A stretch of 62,000 bases of DNA from Gnetum montanum (taxonomy: Eukaryota; Streptophyta; Gnetopsida; Gnetales; Gnetaceae): positions 362,783 through 424,782 of the forward strand of contig MNCI01037842.1 in the NCBI GenBank assembly GCA_015680685.1. Direction: 5' to 3'. This document shows, piece after piece, positions 48,301 to 58,890 of this stretch (positions within the stretch are counted from its first letter, which is position 1; each line of letters opens with the position of its first letter). Position numbers and translations under genes: made by a program. The notes under the pieces are model-generated. The model was not told where the DNA came from and did not search any database. It saw only the letters and a list, made by a program, of their open reading frames with translations.

Positions 48301-48313
48301 AGTGGTGGGGGTA
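48301..48313 (+). other. Polypurine tract of element C
   Basis: AGTGGTGGGGGTA immediately precedes the TGATGAAGC start of the 3' LTR. Confidence 0.7.
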
Positions 48314-49007
48314 TGATGAAGCATCGATTGGCTACGTTGATGTAACCATGTTGAGGAAAATGCAACAATTGTACATAATCTTCATTTGAGTGAAGTATAT
48401 TTGGGCATAGTTCATGTCCAAAAATAAAGATTGAGATTACTTTTCATCATTGCAACATACACTTAGTTTTACTATTTTCTTTAGCATAGTTTTTACTATT
48501 TTCTTAGCTTAATTATTTACATTTCCAAGTACTTTGCTTTTTTGTTCAATAGTAAAGTGGAATGACTATGATTGGTTTCAAGCATTTAAGTGTAATCGTT
48601 TGGTAATCCCAGTAGTGTTATTGCTTGGTTCACCCATTATCATAATGCTTAGTAATCCAGTAATAGTTACATGAGCCCCAGGCATGTATAGTAAGCTAGG
48701 ACTAGATGCTCATCACTCTAGGCTAGTTTAGATTTACTTTCTTGTTGATAATTAGATTAAAGAATTAATTTTTCCATTACTATCAAGATTAGCATAAGGC
48801 CATAACCACATCAATTATCATATGTCTCACTTTGGACCAAACCATACATGACAAAGTTACCACTAGTCCAAATGGGAAGATAGCATCCTACAATCAATGC
48901 TTAACAATCTAGATGCCACAACTAGTCCCATCCATGGAATTTGACTAGATCGTATGTGAACGATTGTGATTCGTATGGTTGGACATAGGGGTACCCACCA
49001 CTCATCA
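48314..49007 (+). repeat. 3' LTR of element C
   Basis: It begins TGATGAAGCATC and ends CCACTCATCA. Relative to the 5' LTR it lacks the 235-bp GATATC-rich block and has a small insertion near 48,700. Confidence 0.87.
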
Positions 49008-49012
49008 CTGAT

Positions 49013-49665
49013 AATGTATTTTCTATTTCATTAAATTTTGAAAATAGCATTGTTGAGTGTTTCATTAGCAATGTCTTCCAAGTTGAAAGACCATCACTTG
49101 ACCCACATTTCTTGTGATTACTCATGAAAGTTAAAACTTTAGATTCATGAGTCAAGATGCTAGGGAATAAGTAAACCATACTAATTAGTCCTAAGGTGTA
49201 CATAGAATATAGGTGAGGTCTTAAACCAGATTTCCTTAGAGGAATACTATTTCTAGTATAATCATGAATAACCTATTCTCTTAACATTTTCTATGACATC
49301 ATGGTTAACTACATTTTGAGCATCAAACATGCATTTGGATATTTGGGGCATTCTGATTTTTAGCTAACATTTTTGTGCAGTATGTGGAACCCATGCTCTA
49401 AGTGCACCAAGGTGGTTTATCCTATTTGAATATTTCTAACCCTTCTTACATGTTTTTGATGTACATAGTGTTTGTAGGAAAGGAGGGAATTGAGAGCTTG
49501 CTAATTTCGAAGTTGACTAAGGATTTAACAACTAATTATAGTATGTTCTTTGTGGGGTTGTTGTAACCCTAAAAGAATTATAATAAATTTTAATTAGAAC
49601 TTTACAACTCAGCATTGCCCACCAAAATCAAACCCATAGCTTGGAGTTTTACTGCTAATTATGAA
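49013..49665. other. Flank between element C and the tandem repeats, no gene seen
   Basis: This is AT-rich sequence without coding pattern or recognisable repeat. Confidence 0.4.
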
Positions 49666-49669
49666 TCCT

Positions 49670-50335
49670 TCAACAAGGCCATATTTTTAATATTTGGCTA
49701 TTCATAACCAAGGGAAATACTTGTATCTATATTCATTGGAACTTCAATCATAATTCCAAATAAGGAAAAGGCAAAAAGTCATTTAGAAGCTGGAAATTAA
49801 ATATATTATTTTAAAATCAATAGCCAATATTGCTTACATGTATAATTAAAACGTAGTTACCAATCTTTTAAAGAGTCTATATTTATAATTAAAACGTACT
49901 TACAAATCTTTCAAAGAGTCTATATTTTTAATATTTAGCTGTTCTGTACCTGATGGAAACACCTCTATATTCATGGAACGTACAATCATGATTCCAAATA
50001 CAGGAAAGGCGTAAAGTCATCTAGAAGCTGGAAATTAAATCTACACTTTTAATATTAATAGTCATTATTGCTTACGTATATAATTAAAACGTAGCTGTGA
50101 CTCCTTCAAAGAATCTATATTTTTAAATATTTGGATGATCCTTACCTGATAGAAACACCTGTCCATTGGATGTGCAACCCTAAAACAAAAGTCAATATTG
50201 CTGACATGTATAGTTAAAAAATAGCTACGACTCCATTGGATGGTCCTGCAGATGGAAATACCTGTCTCCATGCTCAATAGGAGTGCAACGATAATTTATT
50301 GAGTGCAACGATAATTCCAGATAAGGGAAAGGCGT
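49670..50335 (+). repeat. Tandem repeats upstream of the host gene
   Basis: Blocks containing CTATATTTTTAATATTTGG, a CCTGATGGAAACACCT-like word, ATTCCAAATAAGGAAAAGGC, GCTGGAAATTAAAT and ATAATTAAAACGTAG recur with starts near 49,679, 49,919 and 50,116, plus a shortened copy from about 50,225. A smaller duplication of about 45 bp (AATTAAAACGTA..TTCAAAGAGTC) occurs at 49,845-49,920. The repeats end about 310 bp before the ATG of the gene. Confidence 0.75.
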
Positions 50336-50649
50336 AAAGCTTAAAGGTTTTGTTTGTTAGGGTTTGGTGAGATCCAACCCAGTTTCATACATTGAACATG
50401 TGTTGTCTCCTCGTATTCGCTGGGACATGAACCACCATATGCACTTCAAGAATTATTTTTTAATTCATGCTTCAGCCTTTAAAGGATAAGGCTTCGTGGA
50501 ATGACGAGACAGGTTGCCCTATTTGCAGACAATAGTACGATAGCATCTGTGTCGGTGTTCCATGCCTGCTCCCCTTTTGATCTACTGATTGCCTAATTCT
50601 TTTCTCTGCCTGTAGTCTGATTCCAAACTTCTGATTTTTCTCTTCTGCG

Positions 50650-51540
50650 ATGGAAACAAGATTGCTAGCAAGGAGCAAAAGAGCTCTCCACAAGAATGGG
50701 AAGACTCTGAGATTTGTCTTGCAGACAAGGTTAAGGAGAACAGGATCAGGAATCAGCTACAAGATAGCAAAAACCCCCAAGTATACTAGATCCTCAGCCA
50801 AATCACTGTTAGCGGCCCTCAAAGCCTCGATGAACAAACGCATCCGGGTATATTTCTTCCAGCCATAACAGTAAACTAGGGGTTTGAACTTTAAATTGTG
50901 TTGTCATCCCAGTAATTGTGAAAGAATTCTGAAGCGATTCTCCGTCTGATAGTAAAAATTCAGCTTCAGAGTATTATCATGTTTTAAGGTTTTTTCTCAG
51001 GTTTTTCTGGTTAAATTGATTATCCATCAGTTGGGATAAGACTTAGATGATGATGAAAGCAACAAATAAGAAAATCTTTAGAAGGGTTCCAGAGTCAAAA
51101 AGTCCAGAGTCAAAAATATTGTTAACTGTGTGCAGAGCAAGCCAAAAGGAGATAAAGCTAAGATTGAGAATGTGGTGGTAACAGTTACTGATGGTCACTA
51201 TCTGGTAAGAATTTTCACAAGTACACATGGGTGTCCGCTGTCTTCCTATTTTGAGGTGTTGGAGAGTGAAGGCATGGAGGTGCTTCATGCTGCTACTTTC
51301 ACAGACCAGGATAGAATCTTTCACACTTTGATTGTTAAGGTAAATACTAGGATTTTATGTTGGAATATTATTTGTAATTATTTCATGGATAGCAAATTCT
51401 TCCATGATTTTTGGTGGTTTTGGTTATTGTACCAGAGCAACATGGAGAAAGCACATGATTCCACTGAGCTCCAAAATAGACTTTGCAAAACAGCCTCTAA
51501 CTTTTCCATGAAGTCAATGCAGAGCAAAACTGCTACGTAA
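50650..51540 (+). CDS. Small three-exon gene: basic N-terminus plus bHLH-type ACT-like domain
   Basis: Exons 50,650-50,847, 51,136-51,339 and 51,436-51,540 encode 168 residues. Both introns (288 and 96 bp) start GT, end AG and are phase 0. An in-frame TGA lies 18 bases before the ATG, which fixes the start if no upstream exon exists. Exon 1 is highly basic (METRLLARSKRALHKNGKTL) with a helical KSLLAALKASMNKRIR end. Exon 2 (residues 67-134) contains IENVVVTVTDGHYLVRIF, CPLSSYFEVLESEGMEVLHA and a final LIVKV strand. This fits the beta-alpha-beta pattern of the ACT-like domain at the C-terminus of many plant bHLH transcription factors, where it mediates dimerisation. Exon 3 is ELQNRLCKTASN-rich. 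No bHLH domain is visible upstream, so this may be an atypical or truncated factor. Codons are intact, unlike the surrounding relics. The family call is moderate; the gene model is stronger. Confidence 0.6.
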
Positions 51541-52130
51541 CTTAAATGAAAATACAGATGATCGTGTTGAAAGTGTACGGGTTCCCATTGCTGTGTCGAA
51601 AAAATACCATGTTAAATGTATGCTCTTGTTCAATTTATTAGCTACCTTTATAATAGGCTTTAGGGTTTAACAGAAACCTTTTGGCAGACTAGAAAGTATA
51701 GATTATTTCATATTCTACTGTAATTTCGCTGTCAATTTTCCAAAACTTCTTGCAGAAGATACTTCTGAATTTGAGTGATGACTCAACATGAACCCAGCGG
51801 TACTGATTTTGTTTCAAGAAAAAACAGTTAATTTTTCTTTTGGAAAAACGTTTAAAATTTTTTCCTAACCTGTTACAGTAACAAGGTACTTCCGAGTTGA
51901 TTTGGCTGAGACAAGTAGAACAATAGAAGATCTATATAAATTCCCTAGGAAATAAATAGTTGAGCTAATATAATATGAAGATGGAGTTGCATTCTTTAGC
52001 AATGAAATCAGAATAATCTTTAAATGCATACTATTGTTGATGCATAAATTTTGGATGCATCAACACATGAAAAAATAGTTTTAGCAGACTATTGCCTATG
52101 GTGCTTCTCATATATGGATACAGAAACCCC
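51541..52130. other. 3' flank of the host gene
   Basis: AT-rich sequence without coding pattern. It presumably holds the 3' untranslated region, but no polyadenylation site can be fixed. Confidence 0.35.
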
Positions 52131-53000
52131 AATATACGTGACCTCTCATATATGCTACACCTGTTTGGGGTCGCGGGTCCATTGCGGTGACAGATAACCC
52201 TACCACTTGGTGCACATGGTGCCACTGGTAGGGAGAGAGAAGAGGGATGCTGCCACTTGGTGCACATGCCTGCTAGTATCTACTACTGCAACACCATAGA
52301 GAGAGAAATTTGTCTCTGCTGACTGCCGCCATTATGTGGCTGAGGGAGAGCAAGGGAGGGAAAACTGCTGCGGAGAGAAAAGGGGAGACCGTGCAGTCAG
52401 CAATCTACCGTGATGTACCACCTCACGTCCGCCGAAGAAAAAGAACAGAACTTGTCTGCCATCACGGACGGCCAGTAACAGTGTGTTGTCGATGGCTTGC
52501 TCATGCACACCTACAAGAGCCGCCATGAAAGAGGGATGCTGCTGTGAAAAGGGAAGGTTGTCAGCACTGCACTGCCGTGAGAGAAAAGGGAAGGATGAGG
52601 CCGCTGCAGTCCACCCCGTTCCGTTGTGAAATTTGTCTGCCTCTGCCGGTGAGAGAGAGCCTTTCGCGGGGGCCACCGCACAGGGAGATTGCCGCCGCGT
52701 GAACCTCTGACCAGCACCTGTGTCTCTGACGGCCCCTTTGAATACCCACACTGAACATAAGAAACCGTCCTCCTCTACCTCCCCATGTGCTGGCCCCAGG
52801 ATGTGATCCTTTTATTTGCTGGTGAGGCTAGCCCCTTTGAATACCCACGTTCTGAGGAACACCTGCCGCCTGTTGAAATAACGTCCCCACATCTGCATAA
52901 CCGTAGCCACGACCACGAAAACCACAGTTAACGGCCATCACTATGACTGCCACCATGTAACGCCCACTACATCACTATAACCGTAGCTACTCCTGCAACG
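52130..53000. other. GC-rich island with short internal repeats
   Basis: Composition changes sharply from the AT-rich surroundings. CCACTTGGTGCACATG occurs at about 52,203 and 52,248-52,268, near GGGAGAGAGAAGAGGGATGCTG, and GAGAGAAAAGGG- and GAAAGAGGGATGCTG-like words recur to 52,600. AACCGTAGC(C/T)AC appears near 52,901 and 52,980. Open frames up to 139 codons exist on the minus strand but overlap others and show no domain pattern. It could be a transposon fragment or a GC-rich promoter region. Confidence 0.4.
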
Positions 53001-53012
53001 GACCACTCGTGA

Positions 53013-53207
53013 GTGGAAGATAATGATATTACCAAAATGATTTTGCGGCAGGTAATATACAGAATGCAAGAGTTACCTAGATTCATTGAACGTGAAGCGT
53101 TGGCTCATTTTTGCCATATTAGTGGATTGGATTGTGCAGGCCGTTTACTTTTAGGACCACTTGCAATTGAGGGTATTTTGAAAAGAACCAATTGCCACGA
53201 CTCTTGA
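53013..53207 (+). other. Short open frame, unidentified
   Basis: Sixty-four codons from ATG to TGA read RQVIYRMQELPRFIEREALA, HFCHISGLDCAGRLLLG and so on. The amino-acid use looks protein-like, but there is no recognised family, and neighbouring sequence gives no exon continuation that I can support. Confidence 0.2.
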
Positions 53208-53229
53208 ACCATTGCAATTCCATGAAAAT

Positions 53230-53959
53230 CAAAGATTTGGACTTTCCAAAGCTTGAAATGGCAGGAGCAACCGTCGTCATCATCAAAGTTGACATAAAAA
53301 ATCTGTTAAAGAAAAACTAAAAGATATTGTAATGCATAAAACTATGTTTGAAAATTTTTATAAAAATTAAATTTAAATTTTAAAATAAAATCTAAAACAA
53401 AGTGCTTCACATATACATATGTCCTTCTTGTCTAAGGTTCAAGAAAAATGAATAAATGAAAGTGAAATATGCACCAAAATCATGACCACCGTTGAAAGAT
53501 GCTTTCTATGTGAAAAATTGAATAGAATTGTGACTCCTATGAAGCATAGGCTGTAAGATGATGTATGATGCGGTAACGATCAAGATACTTGAGCCTTAAT
53601 TGCTTTATTTTATTCTTATAATTTATTACAAGATGGTTAACTTCATAGTTGAGTACATTGGTATTCCATGTTTTATGCATTTATGTATCACTGTTATTTC
53701 CAAAGTTTTATATATATATATATATATATATATTATATTTAATGTTGGTCCCCCCACTCAAAGGCTCAATGCTTATGATTATCACACTGATGAGGATCCA
53801 TGGACCTATTTTATTGACAATTCAATCAATTTGCAAGATTCAACATGCTTATAGAATGTTTAGTTTTCATGGTGTCCAAACTTGTTTAAACATGGCCTTG
53901 TCCTTTGGCATGGGTGAGGTTGGTATCAACAACTGCAAGCTAAAATAGTATTGATTTTA
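53230..53959. other. AT-rich stretch before element E
   Basis: No gene recognised. It contains a (TA)n run at 53,709-53,733 that generates two spurious open frames. Confidence 0.4.
53709..53733. repeat. (TA)n microsatellite
   Basis: About twelve TA units in a row. Confidence 0.95.
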
Positions 53960-54424
53960 TGATTTTTTAGATAGTTTGTGATAGCAATAAAAAATAAATC
54001 AATAGAAAAACACAATAACATATCTTGCAAAAAATGAGAAAGACCCAGCAAGAAACAAGCCCTTGGATCTTTATGTTAGCTTAGAGAGAATTTCTTAAAC
54101 ACAATGAACAACAAAGAATGTATAAGAAGAAAGCATAGGAATGAAAGCCAAACACACTGCATTCAAGGCTTCCTTGTAGCCATATTTATAACATGGGATG
54201 GACATCTGCAGGTAGTGTTAACTGGATGTAAACTAAATATTAATAGTAGTAAAATGATGGAGATAAACAATAGTTTTACAGTGACTATATTTCAATTATC
54301 TACAATTATATACTCAACACTACAATTTATATAAACATAAGTATTATACCATACAATTACAAAAAAGATAGTGCTTGTGTGATAATATCTAAGCTTATGT
54401 GAATGTTAGTTGTTTTCACTTACA
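53960..54424 (-). repeat. 3' LTR of element E
   Basis: It matches 58,441-58,890 through ATAGCAATAAAAAATAAATC, GAATGAAAGCCAAACACACT, TTTATAACATGGGATGGACA and CCATACAATTA. On the minus strand it begins TGTAAGTG. Confidence 0.82.
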
Positions 54425-54438
54425 ATTCTCCCTCTTGA
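54425..54438 (-). other. Polypurine tract of element E
   Basis: Read on the minus strand, TCAAGAGGGAGAAT directly precedes TGTAAGTG of the 3' LTR. Confidence 0.6.
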
Positions 54439-54458
54439 AGGTAAAGTTGCCATGAAAC

Positions 54459-55000
54459 CTAATCCAAATGTAAGATGGTATTACCTTCTATGACACCAAT
54501 AATTGTTCGACACCATAAAAAAATTTTAGCAGATAAAGATTTTGTTATCATATCAATAAGATTCTCTTCTGTCTTAATTTTTTCAAGAAAAATCCTTTGT
54601 TCATTTATCTTTTCTTTAATATAGTGATATTGTATTTCTATATACTTCATCCTACTATAGAAAGTGGGATTCTTAGATATATAAATTGCACTTTGGTTAT
54701 CATAGCCAATTCTCACAATCATGTTATGAATTTTGAGTTTAGCCACTAATCTCTGAAGCCATGTTGCTTTTTGACTAGCTAGGTTTGCAGCAACATATTC
54801 TGCTTTAGTAGTAAACTGAGCTACAGAAGACTGTAATTGCCTTTTTCAATAGATAGCACCACCAAAGATATTAAATACATATCCATTGGTTGAATTTCTA
54901 TTATCTAAATCCCCACCCCAATCAACATGCACATAACCATGTAGAATAGATGAATCACTTTAATAACAAATACCAAAGTTCAAAGTACCACAAAGATATT
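54459..55000 (-). pseudogene. RNase H relic of element E
   Basis: The open stretch 54,746-54,459 carries the typical copia RNase H end: GYDNQSAIYISKNPTFYSRM (DNQSAI..S.NP..H.R.KHIE), then KYIEIQYHYIKEKI and a LIDMITKSLSA segment equivalent to the ADI.TK.L end. It directly precedes the polypurine tract, as expected. Confidence 0.82.
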
Positions 55001-56100
55001 GAAAAGCTTGTTTACAAATATACAATGTTGTTTCCCTTGATTAAACATATACCTACTACATTTTTGAATAATGTATACAATATCAGGTCTAGTATTAACC
55101 ATTACATACATCAAACTATCGATAGCACTAGCATATGAAATTTTTATCATGAGCTCTTTTTTATCATCTCTCTTGAGGCATTATTTAACTAAGAGTTTCA
55201 TCCTAGTTTCATACGGTGTTTCCACAAGCTTACAATCTTGCATATTATATCTTTTTAAGATATTTTTCACATATGCAGACTATCCAACCCAAATTTTTTT
55301 ATTACCTTTATTTTTTTAATTTTCATGTCCAAAATTATTTTAACAATACCAAGATCTTTCATCTCAAACTGAGAAAAAAATAATTTGTTCAAATCTTTAA
55401 TTTTATCCATGTCAGTTCCTGCTATTAACATGTCATCAACATATAGTAGTAAAAGTAAGAGTTTTCCAATTTTATTTTTTTCATATAAGTAGGAGTCTTC
55501 CTAATTTCTAATGAAGCCAAGATTTAACATGTGTTCATTAAATTTTTTATTCCACATTCTTGGCACTTATTTTATGATCTTAGCAATCAACATATTATAT
55601 GCTCTTTTCCTTTCACTTCATACCTTTTAAGTTGAAGCATATATAATTTCTCCTCAAGATCACCATTGAGGAAAGCAGTTTTTACATTCATTTCTTTATG
55701 TTCTAGATCATAAGCTACTACTATTGATAGCAATGAGCTAATGGATGTTAATTTTACCACAAGAGAGAAGATTTCATCATAATCAATTCTCTTCTTTTGT
55801 GAATAACCCTTAGCAACAAGATGTGCTTCAAACTAGTCACTAGATTTAATTCTAAACACTCACTTACATCCAATTGGTTTTCTATCAAATAGAATATCAA
55901 CCAATTTCTAAGCCTTATTCTTATGAATAGCAAACATTTCATCATCTATCGCTCACTTCCATTCTTTATAATAAATAGAATTTAGTGGCTGAACTCAGAA
56001 TTCATAAAAAGACCACTTATGTATACTCTTTTTATGAATTTTGAGTTCAAACTGAGTAATTTTCTTATGTGACTAGACTATCTTAAGGGTTGTGAAGTTG
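55000..56100 (-). pseudogene. Reverse transcriptase relic of element E
   Basis: On the minus strand, several frames together give a YKARLVAKG-type start (about 55,830), LTSISSLLSIVVAYDLEHKE with NVKTAFLNGDLEE (about 55,680; the D.KTAFLNG motif), and a worn YVDD region read as a YMLMT-like segment near 55,440. FEMKDLG-like and ILDMKIKK-like pieces follow. This order is that of Ty1/copia RT. Stops and shifts occur every 30-60 residues. Confidence 0.75.
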
Positions 56101-57200
56101 GTAGAGCATGATGTCAATACTCTATTTTCTCATATCATCTTACATCTTCCTTTGTACTTATTTCTTAAATGTTATTTACACCATCCTATTGGTCAAGAGA
56201 AATATCTCCTACCAAGGGAGGATGGCCCTCCAAATTTCCTTTATTAACTTGAAACAATACATGATTAGGGGTTATAGCATTAGAGAGATTGTGCTTAATA
56301 TGTTTGCAAGACTCTCTAAATACAACATCATGACTATAGATAACCCTCTTAGTTTTTGGGTTGTACAACTTATAAGCTTTAACCATATGACTGTAACCAA
56401 GGAAAATACATCTTACAAATTTGTAGTCTAATTTTTATCTACCAATTTTTGAAATGTGAACATAAGCTTCATATCCAAAAACTTGAAGATAATTCAAATT
56501 AACAAACTTTCCACTCCATATTTCTTGTAGACTCTTTTCATCAATTGCAAAGGTTGGAGACTTGTTGATGAGATAGCAAGCAGTCATTGAAATTTTGGCC
56601 CAAAAATGTTTGCCAAGACTAGCTTCACTTAGCATGTATCTGATTCTTTCCAGCAACATTCTATTAAAACGTTCAACTACTCCATTTTGTTCGAGAGTTC
56701 TTGGAAGAGTCTTTTACTTGTATATGTCATGTTCTTTACAAAAATTGTCAAAACCATGGGATCAAAATTCACCACCATTATTTGTTCTAAGAACCTTAAT
56801 TTTCTTTCCTAAATAAGAGCTTTGAACTTTTTAAAATTTTCAAACACTTGAAAGTTATGTTTCATTAAATACATCCAAGCTTCCCTTGAAAAATCATTAA
56901 TGAATGAAACATAATATGTAGCACCTCCAAGTCACAATGTTTGCAAGTCTTTTACTAGTTCACATACATCACTATGTATTAACTCTAACACTTGATTAAC
57001 TTTAGCATTACTTCTTTGCAATCCTTAACGTGTTTGTTTACCAAGTAAGCAATGATGACAAAAATTTATAGATTCTTCTATGAGGTTAATTTTACCTTTT
57101 TTAATGTAGTTTCTTTAAATATTTTTCTCTTAAATGTGTCAATCTTTTGTGACAAAGATCAATGCTTGAACGTAGGTCAGTAATAGCTACCATGTTGAAG
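56100..57200 (-). pseudogene. Integrase relic of element E
   Basis: LRTNNGGEF near 56,790 corresponds to the copia motif LRTDNGGEF with the catalytic Asp changed to Asn. LEQNGVVERFNRMLLERIRY (56,690-56,630) keeps the catalytic Glu. Then follow GKHFWAKISMTACYLINKSP, NYLQVFGYEAYVHI and YKLYNPKTKRVIYSHDVVF, all standard copia integrase C-terminal signatures. The zinc-binding region upstream (about 57,150-57,000) is only partly readable. Confidence 0.83.
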
Positions 57201-57205
57201 TTGTG

Positions 57206-57700
57206 CTACAACATCCTTGCTTCCAACAGGTATAGTCCTCCCACCTTTACATTAGTGGCTAGAGGTAAAGACCCTTGCAAGATTTTACATTTTCCTTCCC
57301 TAAATATGATAGTTAGACCTACAAAATCTAACTCACTCATAGATAGGAGACTCATTTTGAGTTTAGACATATGAAAAACATGAGATATAGTTTTAATGGT
57401 TCCATCCTTAAATTGGATTTTACCTTTACCATATCCAACAACATTACAAAGACCATCATCACCTAGTTTGACCACACCAAGATTACAAACAAAGTATTTG
57501 CAAAATCATTCAAGGTGAGGGGTATAGTGATAGGAAGTACCAAAATCAATATACCTAGAAACTCTCATAATGTCATCAACTAATGGCACCACATACAAAT
57601 CTCCTTCTCGATGAGAAGGAGGAATTTCATTATTATTATTTACATATGCTTTTCTTTTTTAATGCTTTACAATTTTTTTTAAGATGACCAATCTTTTCAA
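57206..57700 (-). pseudogene. Gag-integrase connector of element E (protease side)
   Basis: The open stretch 57,475-57,206 reads VKLGDDGLCNVVGYGKGKIQ, then DGTIKTISHVFHMSKLKMSL and LSMSELD. This is the VKLGDD....G.G.....DG....L..V..V..LK.NLLS...L pattern just after the copia protease. The protease active site itself, expected near 57,540-57,600, is not clearly preserved. Confidence 0.72.
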
Positions 57701-57719
57701 AATTCTAACATCTTGGTTT

Positions 57720-58380
57720 TGTGGAATTTTCTAGGATCTAGAAGGTTTAAACTATGGGCTTTTATTCAAATTTAAGTTGGAGTTTTCAGCAAGGAAAAGA
57801 TCACTTTGGACAAGGGTAGACCTTTTAATTCTCCTTTCTTCATTGAAGAGTTGGGCTACAATAGTATCAAAATTAAGAGTTGACACAGAATTACTCACTG
57901 ACATTACGAAAGTATTCCAAGACTTAAGAAGAGACTCTAAAAGATACATACAATGACCTTTCTCTTTCATTTTATCTTCAACAACTTCAAGTTGCATTAT
58001 GATCTTGTTAAAGATACTTAGATGATCAATAATTAACATACATGTAGGCATCCTGAGTATGTGTAAATTCTTCCTATGAAACAATTTATTAGCAACAAAT
58101 TTTTTTTGGTACAAATCTTTTAACATGTTTTTTTGCAATTAGAACTCCAGAAACATTAAGCAATATTGAACAAAAGAGCCACAAATGAATTCTGCTTCAT
58201 GCCTTTCTATCCAAGGTCTCCTAGTTTGCATTTGTGATAGTAGCAGGCTTTGAATCAACAATTACTTGCCATAGATCTTTGTTGACAAGAAGATCCTTTA
58301 TGTACATTTTTCAAAGTTCATAATCATTTCTAGAGAATTTTTTAATTTTGATTTTTGCTAAGTTTGCCATAATTTGAAAT
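57720..58380 (-). pseudogene. Gag relic of element E
   Basis: The frame begins near 58,370 (MANLAKIKIKKFSRNDYEL), with DLLVNKDLWQVIVDSKPAT, a copia Gag N-terminal pattern of short Trp-containing helices. After a shift it continues in the open stretch 58,138-57,752 with KLFHRKNLHILRMPTCM, then HLSIFNKIIMQLEVVEDKMK and LLESLLKSWNTFVMSVSNS, equivalent to the LLLLSLP.SW...... segment of copia Gag. The zinc knuckle is not intact. Confidence 0.75.
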
Positions 58381-58426
58381 AAAAAAAACACCACAAAAGA
58401 AGAAAAAACCACTATAGAAGAACCTA

Positions 58427-58438
58427 GCCCATATACCA
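58427..58438 (-). other. Primer binding site of element E
   Basis: On the minus strand TGGTATATGGGC lies two bases after the LTR end. It matches the usual copia site TGGTATCAGAGC (initiator tRNA-Met) at 9 of 12 positions. Confidence 0.65.
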
Positions 58439-58440
58439 AT

Positions 58441-58890
58441 TGTAATTTTTTAGATCATTCATGATAACAATAAAAAATCAATCAACAAAAAAACATAATA
58501 ATATATCTTGGGGAAAAACGAGAAAACCCCTAGCAAAAAACAAACTCATGAATCTTTATGTCACCCCAGAGAGAATTTTTCAAACGCAATTGGGTAACAA
58601 GAAAGCATAGGGATGAAAGCCAAACACACTATCTTCAAAGCTTCCTTGTAACCATATTTATAGCATGGGATGGACATCCGTAGGTAGTGTTAACCTGATG
58701 TAAACTAGATAGTAGTAAAATGATGGAGAAAAATAATAGTTTTACATTGACTATATTTATCGGCAATTAAATTCTCAACGCTATTTATTACAACATAACT
58801 ATTGTACCATACAATTATAAAAATGTTAGTGCTTGTAATCAAAGAGAGATGATAGTATTTGAGCTTATGTGAACGGGAATTACCTTCACA
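58441..58890 (-). repeat. 5' LTR of element E
   Basis: It pairs with 53,960-54,424. On the minus strand it starts TGTGAAGG and ends in TTACA next to the primer site. Confidence 0.82.

Larger units (their letters stand above)
41695..49007 (+). mobile_element. Element C: complete but decayed Athila-like LTR retrotransposon without polymerase
   Basis: Direct repeats at 41,695-42,626 and 48,314-49,007 flank a primer site, gag, a gag-protease tail, a spacer and a second ORF relic. The 3' LTR starts TGATGA and ends TCATCA. Pentamers just outside are CTAAT (41,690-41,694) and CTGAT (49,008-49,012), identical but for one transition. The Gag resembles Athila Gag, and the primer site matches tRNA-Asp, which Athila elements use. 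No RT, RNase H or integrase was found. Total length is 7,313 bp. Confidence 0.87.
53960..58890 (-). mobile_element. Element E: Ty1/copia retrotransposon on the minus strand
   Basis: LTR-like direct repeats of about 450-465 bp (53,960-54,424 and 58,441-58,890) flank gag, protease-connector, integrase, RT and RNase H in copia order on the minus strand. A worn initiator-Met-type primer site lies next to the 5' LTR and a purine tract next to the 3' LTR. No clear target duplication was found. Reading frames contain many stops and shifts. Confidence 0.87.

Noticed and set aside
52332-52751. 139-codon minus-strand open frame in the GC-rich island
   Set aside because: Several overlapping frames are open at once and none shows a motif or splice continuation.
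53600-53948. Open frames of 84 and 99 codons across the TA microsatellite
   Set aside because: Two overlapping frames run through (TA)n as Tyr-Ile repeats with no pattern on either side.
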